Shown piece after piece: positions 8,510 through 16,999 of a stretch of DNA of 64,000 nucleotides (the stretch's first letter is position 1; every line of letters starts with the position of its first letter). A program made the translations under genes and the position numbers. Origin of the DNA: an uncultured Eubacteriales bacterium (GTDB lineage: Bacteria > Bacillota > Clostridia > Christensenellales > CAG-138); the NCBI GenBank assembly GCA_900544965.1, contig UQXE01000005.1:1-64000 (forward strand). The letters are read 5' to 3'. The notes beneath the pieces are model-generated. The model was not told the origin of the DNA. It searched no databases and saw only the letters and a program-made list of their open reading frames with translations.

Positions 8510-8529
8510 CCGAGTTGCGGGGTTAGCTG

Positions 8530-8727
8530 ATGATGCGTGAACAGGATTATCAAAAAGGGAAAATACGTTTGATGCCAAAGCCAATAATTATAGCGGTCTT
8601 GATTCTTGCAGCAATGATGTTGTCTCTATACTTGGGCATTAAAAGCGTAGACTGGCTGCCCCCTGGAAGAGCCGGCGACGCAACGGAATATCCGCTGCAG
8701 GCGAACCAGGCTGAAAACCTCAGTTGA
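8530..8727 (+). CDS. Small single-pass membrane protein
   Basis: 65 residues with one strong hydrophobic helix (IIIAVLILAAMMLSLYLGI, about 19-37) between a basic N-terminus and a short polar tail. It begins 20 nt after the preceding gene in the same direction and could be the last gene of the sigma operon. No family is recognised, the ribosome binding site is poor, and ATG at 8533 is an equally good start. Confidence 0.4.
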   Translation: MMREQDYQKGKIRLMPKPIIIAVLILAAMMLSLYLGIKSVDWLPPGRAGDATEYPLQANQAENLS

Positions 8728-9152
8728 AAAACTAATGAATTCAGGTTTGAGGCATAACGGCGCTTATGTGTTTGACCGCTATCATGGGCAGAAACGCCCG
8801 CAGAACCTTTGAAAACCAGTATTTATTCAACGCTCTACTGATAAGAGGAGATGGTCTTCACGGTTTCATAAAGCGTGCTATACTTACCGAAGACGAATGC
8901 TTGCGGAATATGTTTATCATACCATCCGCTTCTCTGGGACTAGAAATGAGGATGCATATGATTTATCTCAAAAAATGACAAGTGACTCTATATTAATTAA
9001 GCGTTCATAAAGGGACGTGGGAATGTCGGCCTTAAGCGCCTCTCCCCCTCCCTTTTGTTATCCAACATATTTTTATGGATGGGCTTTGCCGATTTGATTT
9101 TATAAGCTTATTTTCACTGCATTATCATATTGTGCTTTAAATAGGATATGGA
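8728..9152. other. Intergenic stretch without a supported gene
   Basis: An open frame of 70 codons at 8766-8978 (+) has no ribosome binding site, no recognised domain and unusual composition, so I do not call it. No clear terminator or structured RNA is visible. Confidence 0.4.
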
Positions 9153-9153
9153 G

Positions 9154-9181
9154 CATAAACATTTGTATACACCCATGCTTG
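9154..9181 (+). promoter_or_regulatory. Possible sigma-E-type promoter upstream of yqfC
   Basis: GCATAAAC (about 9153-9160) and CATGCTTG (9174-9181) are spaced 13 bp apart. They loosely match the mother-cell sigma-E pattern (ATA in the -35, CATA-like -10). In Bacillus yqfC/yqfD are in the sigma-E regulon, which motivates the call, but the -10 match is imperfect. Confidence 0.3.
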
Positions 9182-9209
9182 TTTATAATGACGTCGGGAG
9201 GGTTTTGGT

Positions 9210-9506
9210 TTGGCTAAGCGTAAAATTAAGCTCCGCAAAAGGATGGCGGAAGTGCTTGATCTGCCGGAGGACATAGTGCTGGATGTACCCAAGTTAACGC
9301 TGATCGGTAATGAAACCATGCTGATTGAGAATCATAGCGGCATATATGAATACTCCGACGACATCATTAGGCTCAACACCCCCATTGGACTGCTGAGCAT
9401 TGCCGGACTGGACCTCGTTCTCAAGGAATTGAGCCTTGAACGTTTATATGTGACGGGGATTATATACGGCGTTAATTTCGAAGGCAAGAAAAAGACTAAA
9501 ATGTAA
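9210..9506 (+). CDS. yqfC: Sporulation protein YqfC
   Basis: 98 residues matching the YqfC/YabP-like family: a basic N-terminus, then VLDVPKLTLIGNETMLIENH and a SIAGLDLVLKELSLERLYVTG core. YqfC and YqfD are conserved sporulation genes next to phoH in endospore formers and are expressed in the mother cell. The start is TTG at 9210 with GGGAGGG just upstream; there is no earlier ATG. It begins the conserved yqfC-yqfD-phoH-yqfF-ybeY-cdd-era run. Confidence 0.88.
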   Translation: MAKRKIKLRKRMAEVLDLPEDIVLDVPKLTLIGNETMLIENHSGIYEYSDDIIRLNTPIGLLSIAGLDLVLKELSLERLYVTGIIYGVNFEGKKKTKM

Positions 9507-9528
9507 ATATTTCGAGGGTTTATTCATT

Positions 9529-10713
9529 ATGCAACCTTCCGTATGGAATTATCTGTTGGGATATGTTATGATACAAGTCGAAGGGCAGGGGATTGAGCGC
9601 TTCGTCAATTTGTCTTTGCAAAACGGCATAGGCATTTGGGGCGTCCGCCGGAAAAGCCGTCTCACGATTACAGCCTATGTCACGCTTGAGGACTTTTATA
9701 AATTGCGCCCTTTGGTTAGAAAGCTCCATTGCAAGGTGCATATCGTCCGCAAACGCGGCGTTCCTTTTGCTCTTATCAGGCGGCGTTCCAGAGGTGTTCT
9801 GCTTCTGGGGTGGATATTGGTGTTAGCGGCGCTCTTTGTTGCATCCCGCTACGTATGGTTTATAGACGTCGAAGGATGCTACCAGATAGAGGAAGCGGAA
9901 GTACGCAGAATGCTTGACGATATGTCGGTGAGATCCGGCATGGCCCGAAGCGGATTAGCTGCAGCCGATATAGGAAAGCAGCTTAAGGCCATGGATGGCC
10001 GCATTGCATGGGCGGGTGCAAGCGTCAGCGGCGTTGTGCTTAAAGTTGAGATCGTTGAGGCAGCCGAGGAACCCAATAGCCCAAAGGATACTTCTCCGGT
10101 CAGCATATACGCCGCAAAAGATGGAGTAATAACAGAGATTTTAGCTTTGAAGGGCAAGCCGCAGGTAGAGCTTGGCCAGGCGGTACAAGCCGGCGACCTT
10201 TTGATAAACGGCGACCTTAGGACAGAGGGCGCCCCGGGATATATGGTACATGCCGACGGAACCGTTAGGGCTAAGGTGGCATACAGCTTCTCAGTTAAAG
10301 CGGGGCCGGAACTTACCAGCCTTGCCCGAACCGGCCGCTCGAGCGACTACACTGAAGTATGGCTGTTTGGCCGGTGCATTAAAAGCGGTGCCGGTGAATT
10401 CCAAAATTATGAAACCGAACTGGAACGGGAATCGCCTATAAATGGATTGTTTCTTCCGTTGGTGGTTAAAAGCGGAAAATGCTATGAACTGCAGGAGACG
10501 GCCCATACTGCGACAGAGACTGAACTTCGGGAGACCGTAATTATTATGGCCGACCAAAAGCTCTCGTCAATTATTCCTAAGAATGCGCGCATACTATCTA
10601 AGTCGAGCGAACTCACCTTGCAGGAAGACGGGTCAGTGGTCGCGGTGATAAACGTTACGACAGAGGAAGATATAGGCGAGGTTCGTTCAATTACGGATTC
10701 ACCTCTGCCATAA
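9529..10713 (+). CDS. yqfD: Sporulation protein YqfD
   Basis: A 394-residue protein with an N-terminal soluble domain (VKVEG-like opening, ERFVNLSLQNGI), one transmembrane segment near residues 88-108 (LLLGWILVLAALFVASRYVW) and a long extracytoplasmic C-terminal domain containing the YqfD-typical YAAKDGVITEI and VQAGDLLINGDL stretches. Length fits the family (about 390-400). It follows yqfC by 22 nt with the same orientation. Its molecular role in sporulation is not known. Confidence 0.9.
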   Translation: MQPSVWNYLLGYVMIQVEGQGIERFVNLSLQNGIGIWGVRRKSRLTITAYVTLEDFYKLRPLVRKLHCKVHIVRKRGVPFALIRRRSRGVLLLGWILVLAALFVASRYVWFIDVEGCYQIEEAEVRRMLDDMSVRSGMARSGLAAADIGKQLKAMDGRIAWAGASVSGVVLKVEIVEAAEEPNSPKDTSPVSIYAAKDGVITEILALKGKPQVELGQAVQAGDLLINGDLRTEGAPGYMVHADGTVRAKVAYSFSVKAGPELTSLARTGRSSDYTEVWLFGRCIKSGAGEFQNYETELERESPINGLFLPLVVKSGKCYELQETAHTATETELRETVIIMADQKLSSIIPKNARILSKSSELTLQEDGSVVAVINVTTEEDIGEVRSITDSPLP

Positions 10714-10769
10714 ATGTCTCTTAATGTTTTTATAAGGAGAAATGTGCCGATAACGGGCAAAGGGTTAAT

Positions 10770-11798
10770 ATGGAAGAAAACAACGTATTGGATAAAGGGA
10801 CGGTTGACAGGCCCGGTGAAAAACCGGCTGCAATAACCGACCGCATTGAGGCCGAATCAATGGACGAGCTTATCAGGCTGTTCGGCGTTTTCGACGAAAA
10901 TCTGCGCATAATCGAAGAGGAAACAGGGGTGCGTATGGCAACCGAGTCCGATTGTGTGAGGGTCAGCGGCAACGAGAATTCGGTTAAGCTGGCAAAGACC
11001 GTAACAGACAAGCTGTTGACCATGCTTAGGCGCGGCGAGGCAATAGACAGAAGCAGAATTCGCTACGCTATTGACCTTGCGAAAGAGGGGAACGCCGACC
11101 TTATCGAAGAACTTATGGACGACGTAGTAGCCTTTACCAACAAGGGAAGACAAATAAAGTGCAAGACTCTGGGACAGAAACGATATGTAAGGGCATTAAA
11201 GCAACACACTGTCGTTTTTGGCATCGGTCCAGCAGGAACGGGCAAAACTTACCTTGCGGTGGCTATGGCCGTTTTGGCCTATAAAAACAAAGAGGTTTCA
11301 AAAATAATCCTTACGCGCCCCGCCGTAGAGGCGGGTGAAAAACTGGGCTTTCTCCCAGGGGATCTGCAAAACAAGGTCGATCCGTATCTTAGGCCGCTAT
11401 ATGACGCCCTATATGATTTTCTTGGCTCGGAAGGTTTTAAAAACCTAAGCGAACGCGGAGTAATCGAGGTAGCTCCGCTTGCGTACATGCGCGGACGTAC
11501 GCTTAATGACGCTTATATCATCTTGGACGAAGCTCAGAACTGCACTATTGAACAGATGAAGATGTTCCTTACGCGCTTTGGAGAAGGATCCCGGGTGGTG
11601 GTGACCGGCGATATAACGCAGATTGACCTCCCCAGGGAGCGCAAAAGCGGCCTTGTCCACGCTTTAGGAGTTTTAAATGACGTGGAGGGTGTCGGCATGA
11701 TATACTTAACCCACAAGGATGTCGTACGGCACGAGATGGTGCAGCGTATTATAAAGGCATATGACAGGGCTACGAAAAGGGAGCCGCAAAACCAATAA
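10770..11798 (+). CDS. phoH: PhoH family ATPase
   Basis: 342 residues. An N-terminal ~100-residue RNA-binding-like (KH-type) region precedes the PhoH NTPase domain, with Walker A GPAGTGKT (about 151-158), LTRPAVEAGEKLGFLPGD and Walker B YIILDEAQN (about 249-257). The order is typical of PhoL/YbeZ proteins encoded beside ybeY. PhoH-like ATPases are linked to RNA metabolism and ribosome maturation together with YbeY, which is two genes downstream here. Confidence 0.93.
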   Translation: MEENNVLDKGTVDRPGEKPAAITDRIEAESMDELIRLFGVFDENLRIIEEETGVRMATESDCVRVSGNENSVKLAKTVTDKLLTMLRRGEAIDRSRIRYAIDLAKEGNADLIEELMDDVVAFTNKGRQIKCKTLGQKRYVRALKQHTVVFGIGPAGTGKTYLAVAMAVLAYKNKEVSKIILTRPAVEAGEKLGFLPGDLQNKVDPYLRPLYDALYDFLGSEGFKNLSERGVIEVAPLAYMRGRTLNDAYIILDEAQNCTIEQMKMFLTRFGEGSRVVVTGDITQIDLPRERKSGLVHALGVLNDVEGVGMIYLTHKDVVRHEMVQRIIKAYDRATKREPQNQ

Positions 11799-11819
11799 AA
11801 CTGTTTGGGGATGTATAGG

Positions 11820-13952
11820 ATGGTTAAAAAAACGGGGGGAAATAAGCTGTTTACACGCTATAAACCATTGGTGTCGATGTTGCTTTTGACAACGGCGCTT
11901 GCTTTAAGCTACCTTATAGCCTGCTTATCGCTTACGCCCCCGCGCTACGAGCTTGAAGTGGGAGACACGGTTACAAGGACGGTGTACGCCAACAGGGATA
12001 TAAAAAACGAGGCTGCCACGGAGATACTTAGAAATGCAGCCAGGGAGAACACCCCCCCTATATACCGTATTGACGAGGAATTAAAGAACAGCCTTATTTA
12101 TGACACGGAGGCATTCTTTGATTCGGTAAAATCGATGCGTTCAAGAGCTTTGCTTATGTTGCATGAAGATAAACGCGCCGAGGCCCCCAATATGGCTCCC
12201 AAAGAATGGAGCGACGCTATAAGCGATACCGCAAACATACAGGAGCTTATGAATATACTTACGCTTCCAGTTAGCCAAAACCAGCTTTTTGAGCTTTTGG
12301 CGGCTTCAGACCCAACTGTACAGCTTCTATATAACGCCGTAGTACCCAAGATCACTACGAACCTGGCCATGCTCGCCGCTGAAAAAGTAGACGCTGTACG
12401 GGATTTATGCATGAGGGAACTCAATGCGTCGGGAGGTCTTACCGATGAGCTGAAAAATGTTGGCGGGCTGCTTTTTGACAGTTACATTCAACCCACATAC
12501 CTTATTGACGAACAGGCCACTGAGGATGCCCGCAATGAGGCGGCGCTGGCCGTTACGGATGAGGTAATAAAAAACGGAGAAGTAATAGTATCTGAGGGAA
12601 GCAGGCTTACCGCCATACAGTACACGCTTCTGTGTGATCTTGGCATTATAAGGGACGCAAGCGCGGATATTTCAACGCACGTCGGCATTGCCGTATATGT
12701 TCTAATTGCCTTTGGAGCGTTTTTTGCATATATGTACTTTTGCTGCAAGAGCGTCTTAAACAATTTAAGGCAGATGTCAATCATTGCAATCGCGCTTTTG
12801 ATGATGCTGTTGTCATCATGGGCCTGCCGTATGCTTTCCGTTCATTTTATGCCTTACATAATAGCTGCGATGATGACGGCTTTGCTTGTAGGCGAACGGC
12901 CCGCTTACGCAGTATCCGTGCTTTCGGGGGCTATTATGGGCCTGATTGCGGGCGGACAGGGAAGTGAAATATTTAACAGCAATACTGTGATTGTATGTCT
13001 TGGCGCTGTTCTTGGCGGCATTGCGTCCACGCTGATTCTTAGAAAGGCCCAAAAACGCGGCACTGTCATTACAGCCGGCCTCGTGGGCGGAGCCACGGCC
13101 GCGCTAATGGTATTATGCGTGTATATTGCGCTGGGTTCTCCGGCAGTTGACGTATTGAAGGACGCGGCGCTTACGGTTGGCGGGGGCCTGCTGGCTGCTG
13201 TGCTTTGCGCGGGTACTTCCCCTGTTTGGGAAAGCCTGTTTGATATATCAACCGGCGCCAGGCTGAATGAGTTGACAAACACAAACCATCCGCTTATAAA
13301 ACAGCTCATGACCGAAGCGCCTGGAACTTATCACCATTCGGCAATGGTTGCTTCCCTCGCCGAAGCGGCAGCCGAAGCCATCGGAGCCAACGCTCCGCTT
13401 GCGCGCGTAGGCGCCTACTTCCATGACGTCGGCAAGCTGAGACGGCCCAAGTACTTTAAAGAGAACCAGGATCCAAATGAAAATATTCATGATTCGCTGA
13501 GCCCCGCTGAAAGCGCGTCAATAATAATAGCGCATCAGCATGACAGCGTTGTTTTACTGCAAAAGTACAGGCTTCCTTCGGACGTTATAAAAATTGCCGG
13601 AGAACATCATGGGAACTCACTTATGGCCTACTTTTATTTCAAGGCGCAGCAGGAATCCGATGCGCCTGTAAATCAAAAGGAGTTCCGTTATTCTGGAAGC
13701 CGTCCCTCCTCTGTTGAGAGCGCCATCGTTATGCTTGCCGATTGCTGCGAAGCAGCCGTCCGTTCCATCAACTCGGCCGATAAGGCCAAAGTGGAGGAAA
13801 TGGTACATAAGGTAATAGCCTCAAAATATTCCGATAAGGATGGTCTGCTTATGAACGCCCCTCTTACGCTCGCACAGATAACTATTGTGGAACGGTCTTT
13901 TCTTAAGACGTTTCTCGGACTGTTGCACGAGCGCATAGAGTACCCTGAATGA
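11820..13952 (+). CDS. yqfF: YqfF/PgpH-type membrane HD phosphohydrolase (7TMR-HD)
   Basis: About 710 residues: an N-terminal transmembrane helix, a ~230-residue extracytoplasmic 7TMR-HDED domain, a block of seven hydrophobic segments (about 275-460) and a C-terminal cytoplasmic HD domain with HHSAMVASLAEAAAE, FHDVGKLRRP (HD pair) and the later AHQHD and GEHHG metal ligands. The family (PgpH in Listeria) hydrolyses cyclic di-AMP, so it may link to potassium control elsewhere in the window. The ATG at 11820 has GGGG nine bases upstream; the ATG at 11811 is too close to it. Confidence 0.92.
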   Translation: MVKKTGGNKLFTRYKPLVSMLLLTTALALSYLIACLSLTPPRYELEVGDTVTRTVYANRDIKNEAATEILRNAARENTPPIYRIDEELKNSLIYDTEAFFDSVKSMRSRALLMLHEDKRAEAPNMAPKEWSDAISDTANIQELMNILTLPVSQNQLFELLAASDPTVQLLYNAVVPKITTNLAMLAAEKVDAVRDLCMRELNASGGLTDELKNVGGLLFDSYIQPTYLIDEQATEDARNEAALAVTDEVIKNGEVIVSEGSRLTAIQYTLLCDLGIIRDASADISTHVGIAVYVLIAFGAFFAYMYFCCKSVLNNLRQMSIIAIALLMMLLSSWACRMLSVHFMPYIIAAMMTALLVGERPAYAVSVLSGAIMGLIAGGQGSEIFNSNTVIVCLGAVLGGIASTLILRKAQKRGTVITAGLVGGATAALMVLCVYIALGSPAVDVLKDAALTVGGGLLAAVLCAGTSPVWESLFDISTGARLNELTNTNHPLIKQLMTEAPGTYHHSAMVASLAEAAAEAIGANAPLARVGAYFHDVGKLRRPKYFKENQDPNENIHDSLSPAESASIIIAHQHDSVVLLQKYRLPSDVIKIAGEHHGNSLMAYFYFKAQQESDAPVNQKEFRYSGSRPSSVESAIVMLADCCEAAVRSINSADKAKVEEMVHKVIASKYSDKDGLLMNAPLTLAQITIVERSFLKTFLGLLHERIEYPE

Positions 13953-13993
13953 TCGTGCATGAGAATTAGAACATGCACCGGAGGTTTTAGATT

Positions 13994-14434
13994 ATGCTGG
14001 ATATACTTGTTCGCGTGGAGGGCTTAGACGATAGCCTTCAATACATAATTGCTATGGCTGTCAATTCGGCGCTTGGTAACAGAGGTCGTCAGGGTGATGT
14101 TACCGTAGCTATAGTTGACGACGCTGAAATCAGGCGCATGAACAGGGAATACAGGGGAATCGATTCGCCAACCGATGTGCTGAGCTTTCCCGCGCATGAG
14201 GGTTTTATGCTATTGTCTGAACCGGACGCCTTCTTAGGCGATATAGCCATATCGGTAGATAGGGCCAGGTTACAGGCCGATGAATATGGGCATTCTATTG
14301 AACGTGAGCTTGCGTTTCTCACGATACATGGTATGCTTCATCTGCTTGGCTTTGATCACATACTCAAGGAGGATGAGGAGGAAATGATTGCTCTTCAAGA
14401 TCAAATACTACGTGAAATGGGGTGCTCAAGATGA
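13994..14434 (+). CDS. ybeY: Endoribonuclease YbeY (rRNA maturation factor)
   Basis: 146 residues with the zinc-binding signature HGMLHLLGFDH near the C-terminus and the conserved NREYRGIDSPTDVLSFP segment. YbeY takes part in 16S rRNA 3'-end maturation and ribosome quality control. Strong GGAGG ribosome binding site nine bases before the ATG. Its stop overlaps the cdd start (ATGA). Confidence 0.95.
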   Translation: MLDILVRVEGLDDSLQYIIAMAVNSALGNRGRQGDVTVAIVDDAEIRRMNREYRGIDSPTDVLSFPAHEGFMLLSEPDAFLGDIAISVDRARLQADEYGHSIERELAFLTIHGMLHLLGFDHILKEDEEEMIALQDQILREMGCSR

Positions 14435-14847
14435 AGCCCATACACGATCTGGAAATAAAAAATATGCTCCGAATGGCCAACGATGCGCGCGACAGGGCGT
14501 ATGTCCCTTATTCAGGCTTCCGCGTCGGCGCGTGCATCAAAGGGGAAACAGGAGCGTATTATCTCGGGTGCAATGTGGAAAACGTTTCATACGGAGCTAC
14601 CAACTGCGCGGAAAGGACCGCGCTGTTTAAGGCGATATACGAAGGCGAGCGCGCCTTTGACGCTCTGGCTATAGTATCAGACAGCCACAATTTTACAGTG
14701 CCTTGCGGCATATGCAGGCAATCGCTGTCCGAATTCTGCGACGACGATATGCCCGTGATATGTTCAAATGGCGTTGGCAAATATAAGGTTATGCGATTTG
14801 GAGAGCTGTTCCCATATGCGTTTGCTCCACAGGACATAAGGCCATGA
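14431..14847 (+). CDS. cdd: Cytidine deaminase
   Basis: 138 residues, the size of the homotetrameric cytidine deaminases of Gram-positive bacteria. The zinc/catalytic motifs are complete: CAE in TNCAERTALF and PCGICRQ. The YVPYSGFRVGA opening and GCNVENVSYG substrate loop are also present. It deaminates cytidine and deoxycytidine for pyrimidine salvage. ATG at 14431 overlaps the ybeY stop; the stop in turn overlaps era by 4 nt, so the three genes are translationally coupled. Confidence 0.94.
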   Translation: MKPIHDLEIKNMLRMANDARDRAYVPYSGFRVGACIKGETGAYYLGCNVENVSYGATNCAERTALFKAIYEGERAFDALAIVSDSHNFTVPCGICRQSLSEFCDDDMPVICSNGVGKYKVMRFGELFPYAFAPQDIRP

Positions 14848-15737
14848 GCGGACAAAGCTATCGTTCGGGGTTTATATCAATAGTCGGCTCTCCTAATGTC
14901 GGCAAATCAACTCTGACCAATGCTTTTATCGGCCAGAAGGTGTCAATCGTTTCAGAGCGTGCCCAGACGACGCGCAACAGGATAATGGGAGTTATGACCA
15001 GGTCAGGGTATCAAATTGTATTTTTGGATACCCCCGGAGTAACTACGCCCAAAAACCGGCTCGGAGAGTACATGCTTAAATCCGCATATGAAACGCTCAA
15101 CGAGGTGGACGCCGTTGTGCTTGTTATAGACGCGACAAGGGGCGTAGGACCTAAGGACGAAGCTCTGATAGCCAGGCTCGCCTCGGCCAAAGCGCCTGTA
15201 ATCGCAGTAATAAATAAGGTTGACGTATCCAATCTTGTCGGCATAGAGGAGATTGAGGAGTATCTGTCACATCAGGTCTTTATAAAGCGCATGTTCAGGA
15301 TATCCGCTATGAAGAGAACTGGGTTAGCGGAGCTGGAGCGCGCCCTTAGCGAACTTCTCCCCGAAGGCCCCCAATACTTCCCTCCTGATATGATAACCGA
15401 CATGCCTGAGCGCGTGATTCTTGGCGAGATAATACGGGAAAAAGCCTTAAATATGCTAAGGCAGGAAATTCCGCATGGAGTGGGCGTGTTTATAGACAAG
15501 ATTGAATATGGAGATACCGGCATCTGCAATATATGGGCGACAATATACTGCGAGCGAAACAGCCATAAGGGAATAATTATCGGCAGGCAGGGTTCGATGC
15601 TCAAGAGGATTGCCTCCGATGCGCGTAAGGATATGGAATGGCTGCTCGGGTGCAGGATAAACCTTCAGGTGTGGGTTAAGGTTAAAGAGGACTGGCGAAA
15701 CAGTCTAAGCGTGATGCGTGAACTCGGATATGAATAA
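14844..15737 (+). CDS. era: GTPase Era
   Basis: 297 residues. The GTPase domain shows G1 GSPNVGKST (15-23), the TTRNRI switch, G3 DTPG and G4 NKVD; the C-terminal KH domain includes IIIGRQGSMLKRI. Era binds 16S rRNA and assists 30S assembly. It ends the coupled ybeY-cdd-era run. A short hairpin lies 26 nt after its stop, followed by a full copy of the dispersed multi-hairpin repeat. Confidence 0.96.
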   Translation: MSGQSYRSGFISIVGSPNVGKSTLTNAFIGQKVSIVSERAQTTRNRIMGVMTRSGYQIVFLDTPGVTTPKNRLGEYMLKSAYETLNEVDAVVLVIDATRGVGPKDEALIARLASAKAPVIAVINKVDVSNLVGIEEIEEYLSHQVFIKRMFRISAMKRTGLAELERALSELLPEGPQYFPPDMITDMPERVILGEIIREKALNMLRQEIPHGVGVFIDKIEYGDTGICNIWATIYCERNSHKGIIIGRQGSMLKRIASDARKDMEWLLGCRINLQVWVKVKEDWRNSLSVMRELGYE

Positions 15738-15763
15738 CGGAAGACGAATAGCAGCATGAAAAG

Positions 15764-15782
15764 AAGGCGTCGAATACGCCTT
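15764..15782 (+). terminator. Short hairpin after era
   Basis: AAGGCGT/ACGCCTT separated by CGAAT. A near-identical hairpin (AAGGCGTC, loop TAA, GACGCCTT) closes the other side of the repeat copy at 15982-16002, so the repeat is bracketed by two versions of the same hairpin. Confidence 0.45.
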
Positions 15783-15985
15783 TGACTCTCAAAAGACCTC
15801 GGGATCGTGAAGGGCCGCAGCCCTTGACTTTTCCTCCGGCTCTGACAACATGCGCGTAAGAGCCGGAGGAAAACCGTGCGGTTTTCGTTCTTTGTGGATT
15901 TTGCCGCACGGGAACCCGAAGGACGGGAGGAAAAATCCGTAACCTCAAAAAAGTGGCGTAACCGCTTTTTTGATACGCTAAAAAG
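15783..15985 (+). repeat. Multi-hairpin dispersed repeat, copy A
   Basis: About 200 bp and same layout as copies B, C and D. Hairpin 1 is GAAGGGCCGCAGCCCTTGA. Hairpin 2 has arms CCTCCGGCTCT and AGAGCCGGAGG. Hairpin 3 is AAAACCGTGCGGTTTT. Hairpin 4 is degenerate (GTGGATTTTGCC ... AAAAATCCGT). Hairpin 5 is AAAAAAGTGGC...ACCGCTTTTTT, followed by GATACGCT. It lies directly 3' of era in the same orientation. Open frames inside it are by-products of the repeat. Confidence 0.8.
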
Positions 15986-16003
15986 GCGTCTAAGACGCCT
16001 TTT
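15981..16003. terminator. Bidirectional terminator-like hairpin
   Basis: AAAAGGCGTC, loop TAA, GACGCCTTTT: a perfect 10-bp stem with A-tract before and T-tract after, so it could stop transcription from era (+) and from the yqzL-like gene (-). Confidence 0.65.
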
Positions 16004-16045
16004 CAAAACAAAGGATTGCTTTTTAGATATAGTTAGAATTCAAAC

Positions 16046-16180
16046 CTATACCGAAGTTCTCCGTGTCTTGCCTGGGGTATCAACGGATTTAACCGCCTTG
16101 TACATCAAATATGCTCCTATTCTGCCCGTATCCGAAAATTCCCTCCATAGCTCCTCTGCCGTACGCTTTGTCGTATCCAT
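16046..16180 (-). CDS. yqzL: YqzL-like small protein
   Basis: A 44-codon gene reading leftwards from ATG at 16180 to TAG at 16046, with a strong GGGAGGACTCAT ribosome binding site. Residues 11-29 (LWREFSDTGRIGAYLMYKA) match the YqzL family pattern, an aromatic-x3-F-x2-TG-x-I-x-AYL-x-Y-K block. In Bacillus and many Clostridia yqzL lies between era and recO, exactly the position here, which makes chance unlikely. Here it is on the opposite strand to both neighbours. Function of the family is unknown. Confidence 0.75.
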   Translation of the reverse strand: MDTTKRTAEELWREFSDTGRIGAYLMYKAVKSVDTPGKTRRTSV

Positions 16181-16267
16181 ATGAGTCCTCCCTTATTTGA
16201 TCTGTACGTAAATATTATCCCGCACGCAAAAGCGCAAAATACGATGCAAAATTTGGAGAAGTAAACG

Positions 16268-16996
16268 ATGAACGCAACCTTGAGCGGAATAGTGCTCAGA
16301 TACGCCGACTACCGCGACAACGACCGGATGCTTACGCTTTTTACAAGGGAGGCGGGAAAGCTGGCCGTATTGTCACGTGGCTGCCGCCGCTCTGGGAGCC
16401 CCCTATTGTCCTCATCTCAGTCATTCGCATACTCAGAGCTGGTATTATTTCATAATAAGGGACGTTACTATCTCAATTCGGCCGATCTTCGCGAGAGCTT
16501 CTACTCGATAAGTTCTGACGTGGATCGATTCGCTTCAGGCTCGTACATGGTTTCATTAATTGACGCACTCATGGCTGAAGGTGAATCGAACGAAACCATG
16601 TTTACCTTGCTGTATCACGCTCTAAGCTTTTTGTCATATTCGGATAGCTCGCCGCTGGATCTTGCATTGTTCTTTACCGTTCGGGCGCTTTCTATAGCCG
16701 GCTATTCTCCTTCACTTACGCACTGTGCCATATGCGGCAGGGATTTAAGAATGATGAGGAAGGCGGGGTTCTCAGCCGCTAACGGCGGCGCTGTATGTGA
16801 CGCATGCAAGGGTTCGGGTTTGACTTACGTCAGCGCCCTTTCTCTTGAGGCGGTAAGGCGCATGATACACCTGCCCGACGCGGATATACAAAAGGTGGTT
16901 CTGCCCCAGGCGGTTCGTGAAGAGCTTAAGTCCGCTTTGAAGGGCTATGTAGAGTATATACTGGATAAAAGGATTAAAGCGTTTGACATGCTATAG
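16268..16996 (+). CDS. recO: DNA repair protein RecO
   Basis: 242 residues: an N-terminal OB-fold (SGIVLRYADYRDNDRMLTLFT, LAVLSRGCR) and a helical domain containing a zinc site, CAICGRDL followed by CDAC. RecO loads RecA onto SSB-coated DNA together with RecR. GGAGAAG lies upstream of the ATG. It follows era in the conserved order, separated by a repeat copy and the inverted yqzL-like gene. Confidence 0.92.
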   Translation: MNATLSGIVLRYADYRDNDRMLTLFTREAGKLAVLSRGCRRSGSPLLSSSQSFAYSELVLFHNKGRYYLNSADLRESFYSISSDVDRFASGSYMVSLIDALMAEGESNETMFTLLYHALSFLSYSDSSPLDLALFFTVRALSIAGYSPSLTHCAICGRDLRMMRKAGFSAANGGAVCDACKGSGLTYVSALSLEAVRRMIHLPDADIQKVVLPQAVREELKSALKGYVEYILDKRIKAFDML

Positions 16997-16999
16997 CCA

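Noticed and set aside
8766..8978. 70-codon open frame on the plus strand
   Set aside because: No ribosome binding site, no family resemblance and composition typical of chance frames.
15876..16184. 102-codon plus-strand frame across repeat A and the yqzL-like gene
   Set aside because: Its first half is translated repeat and its second half is antisense to the YqzL-like gene, which has the better signals.
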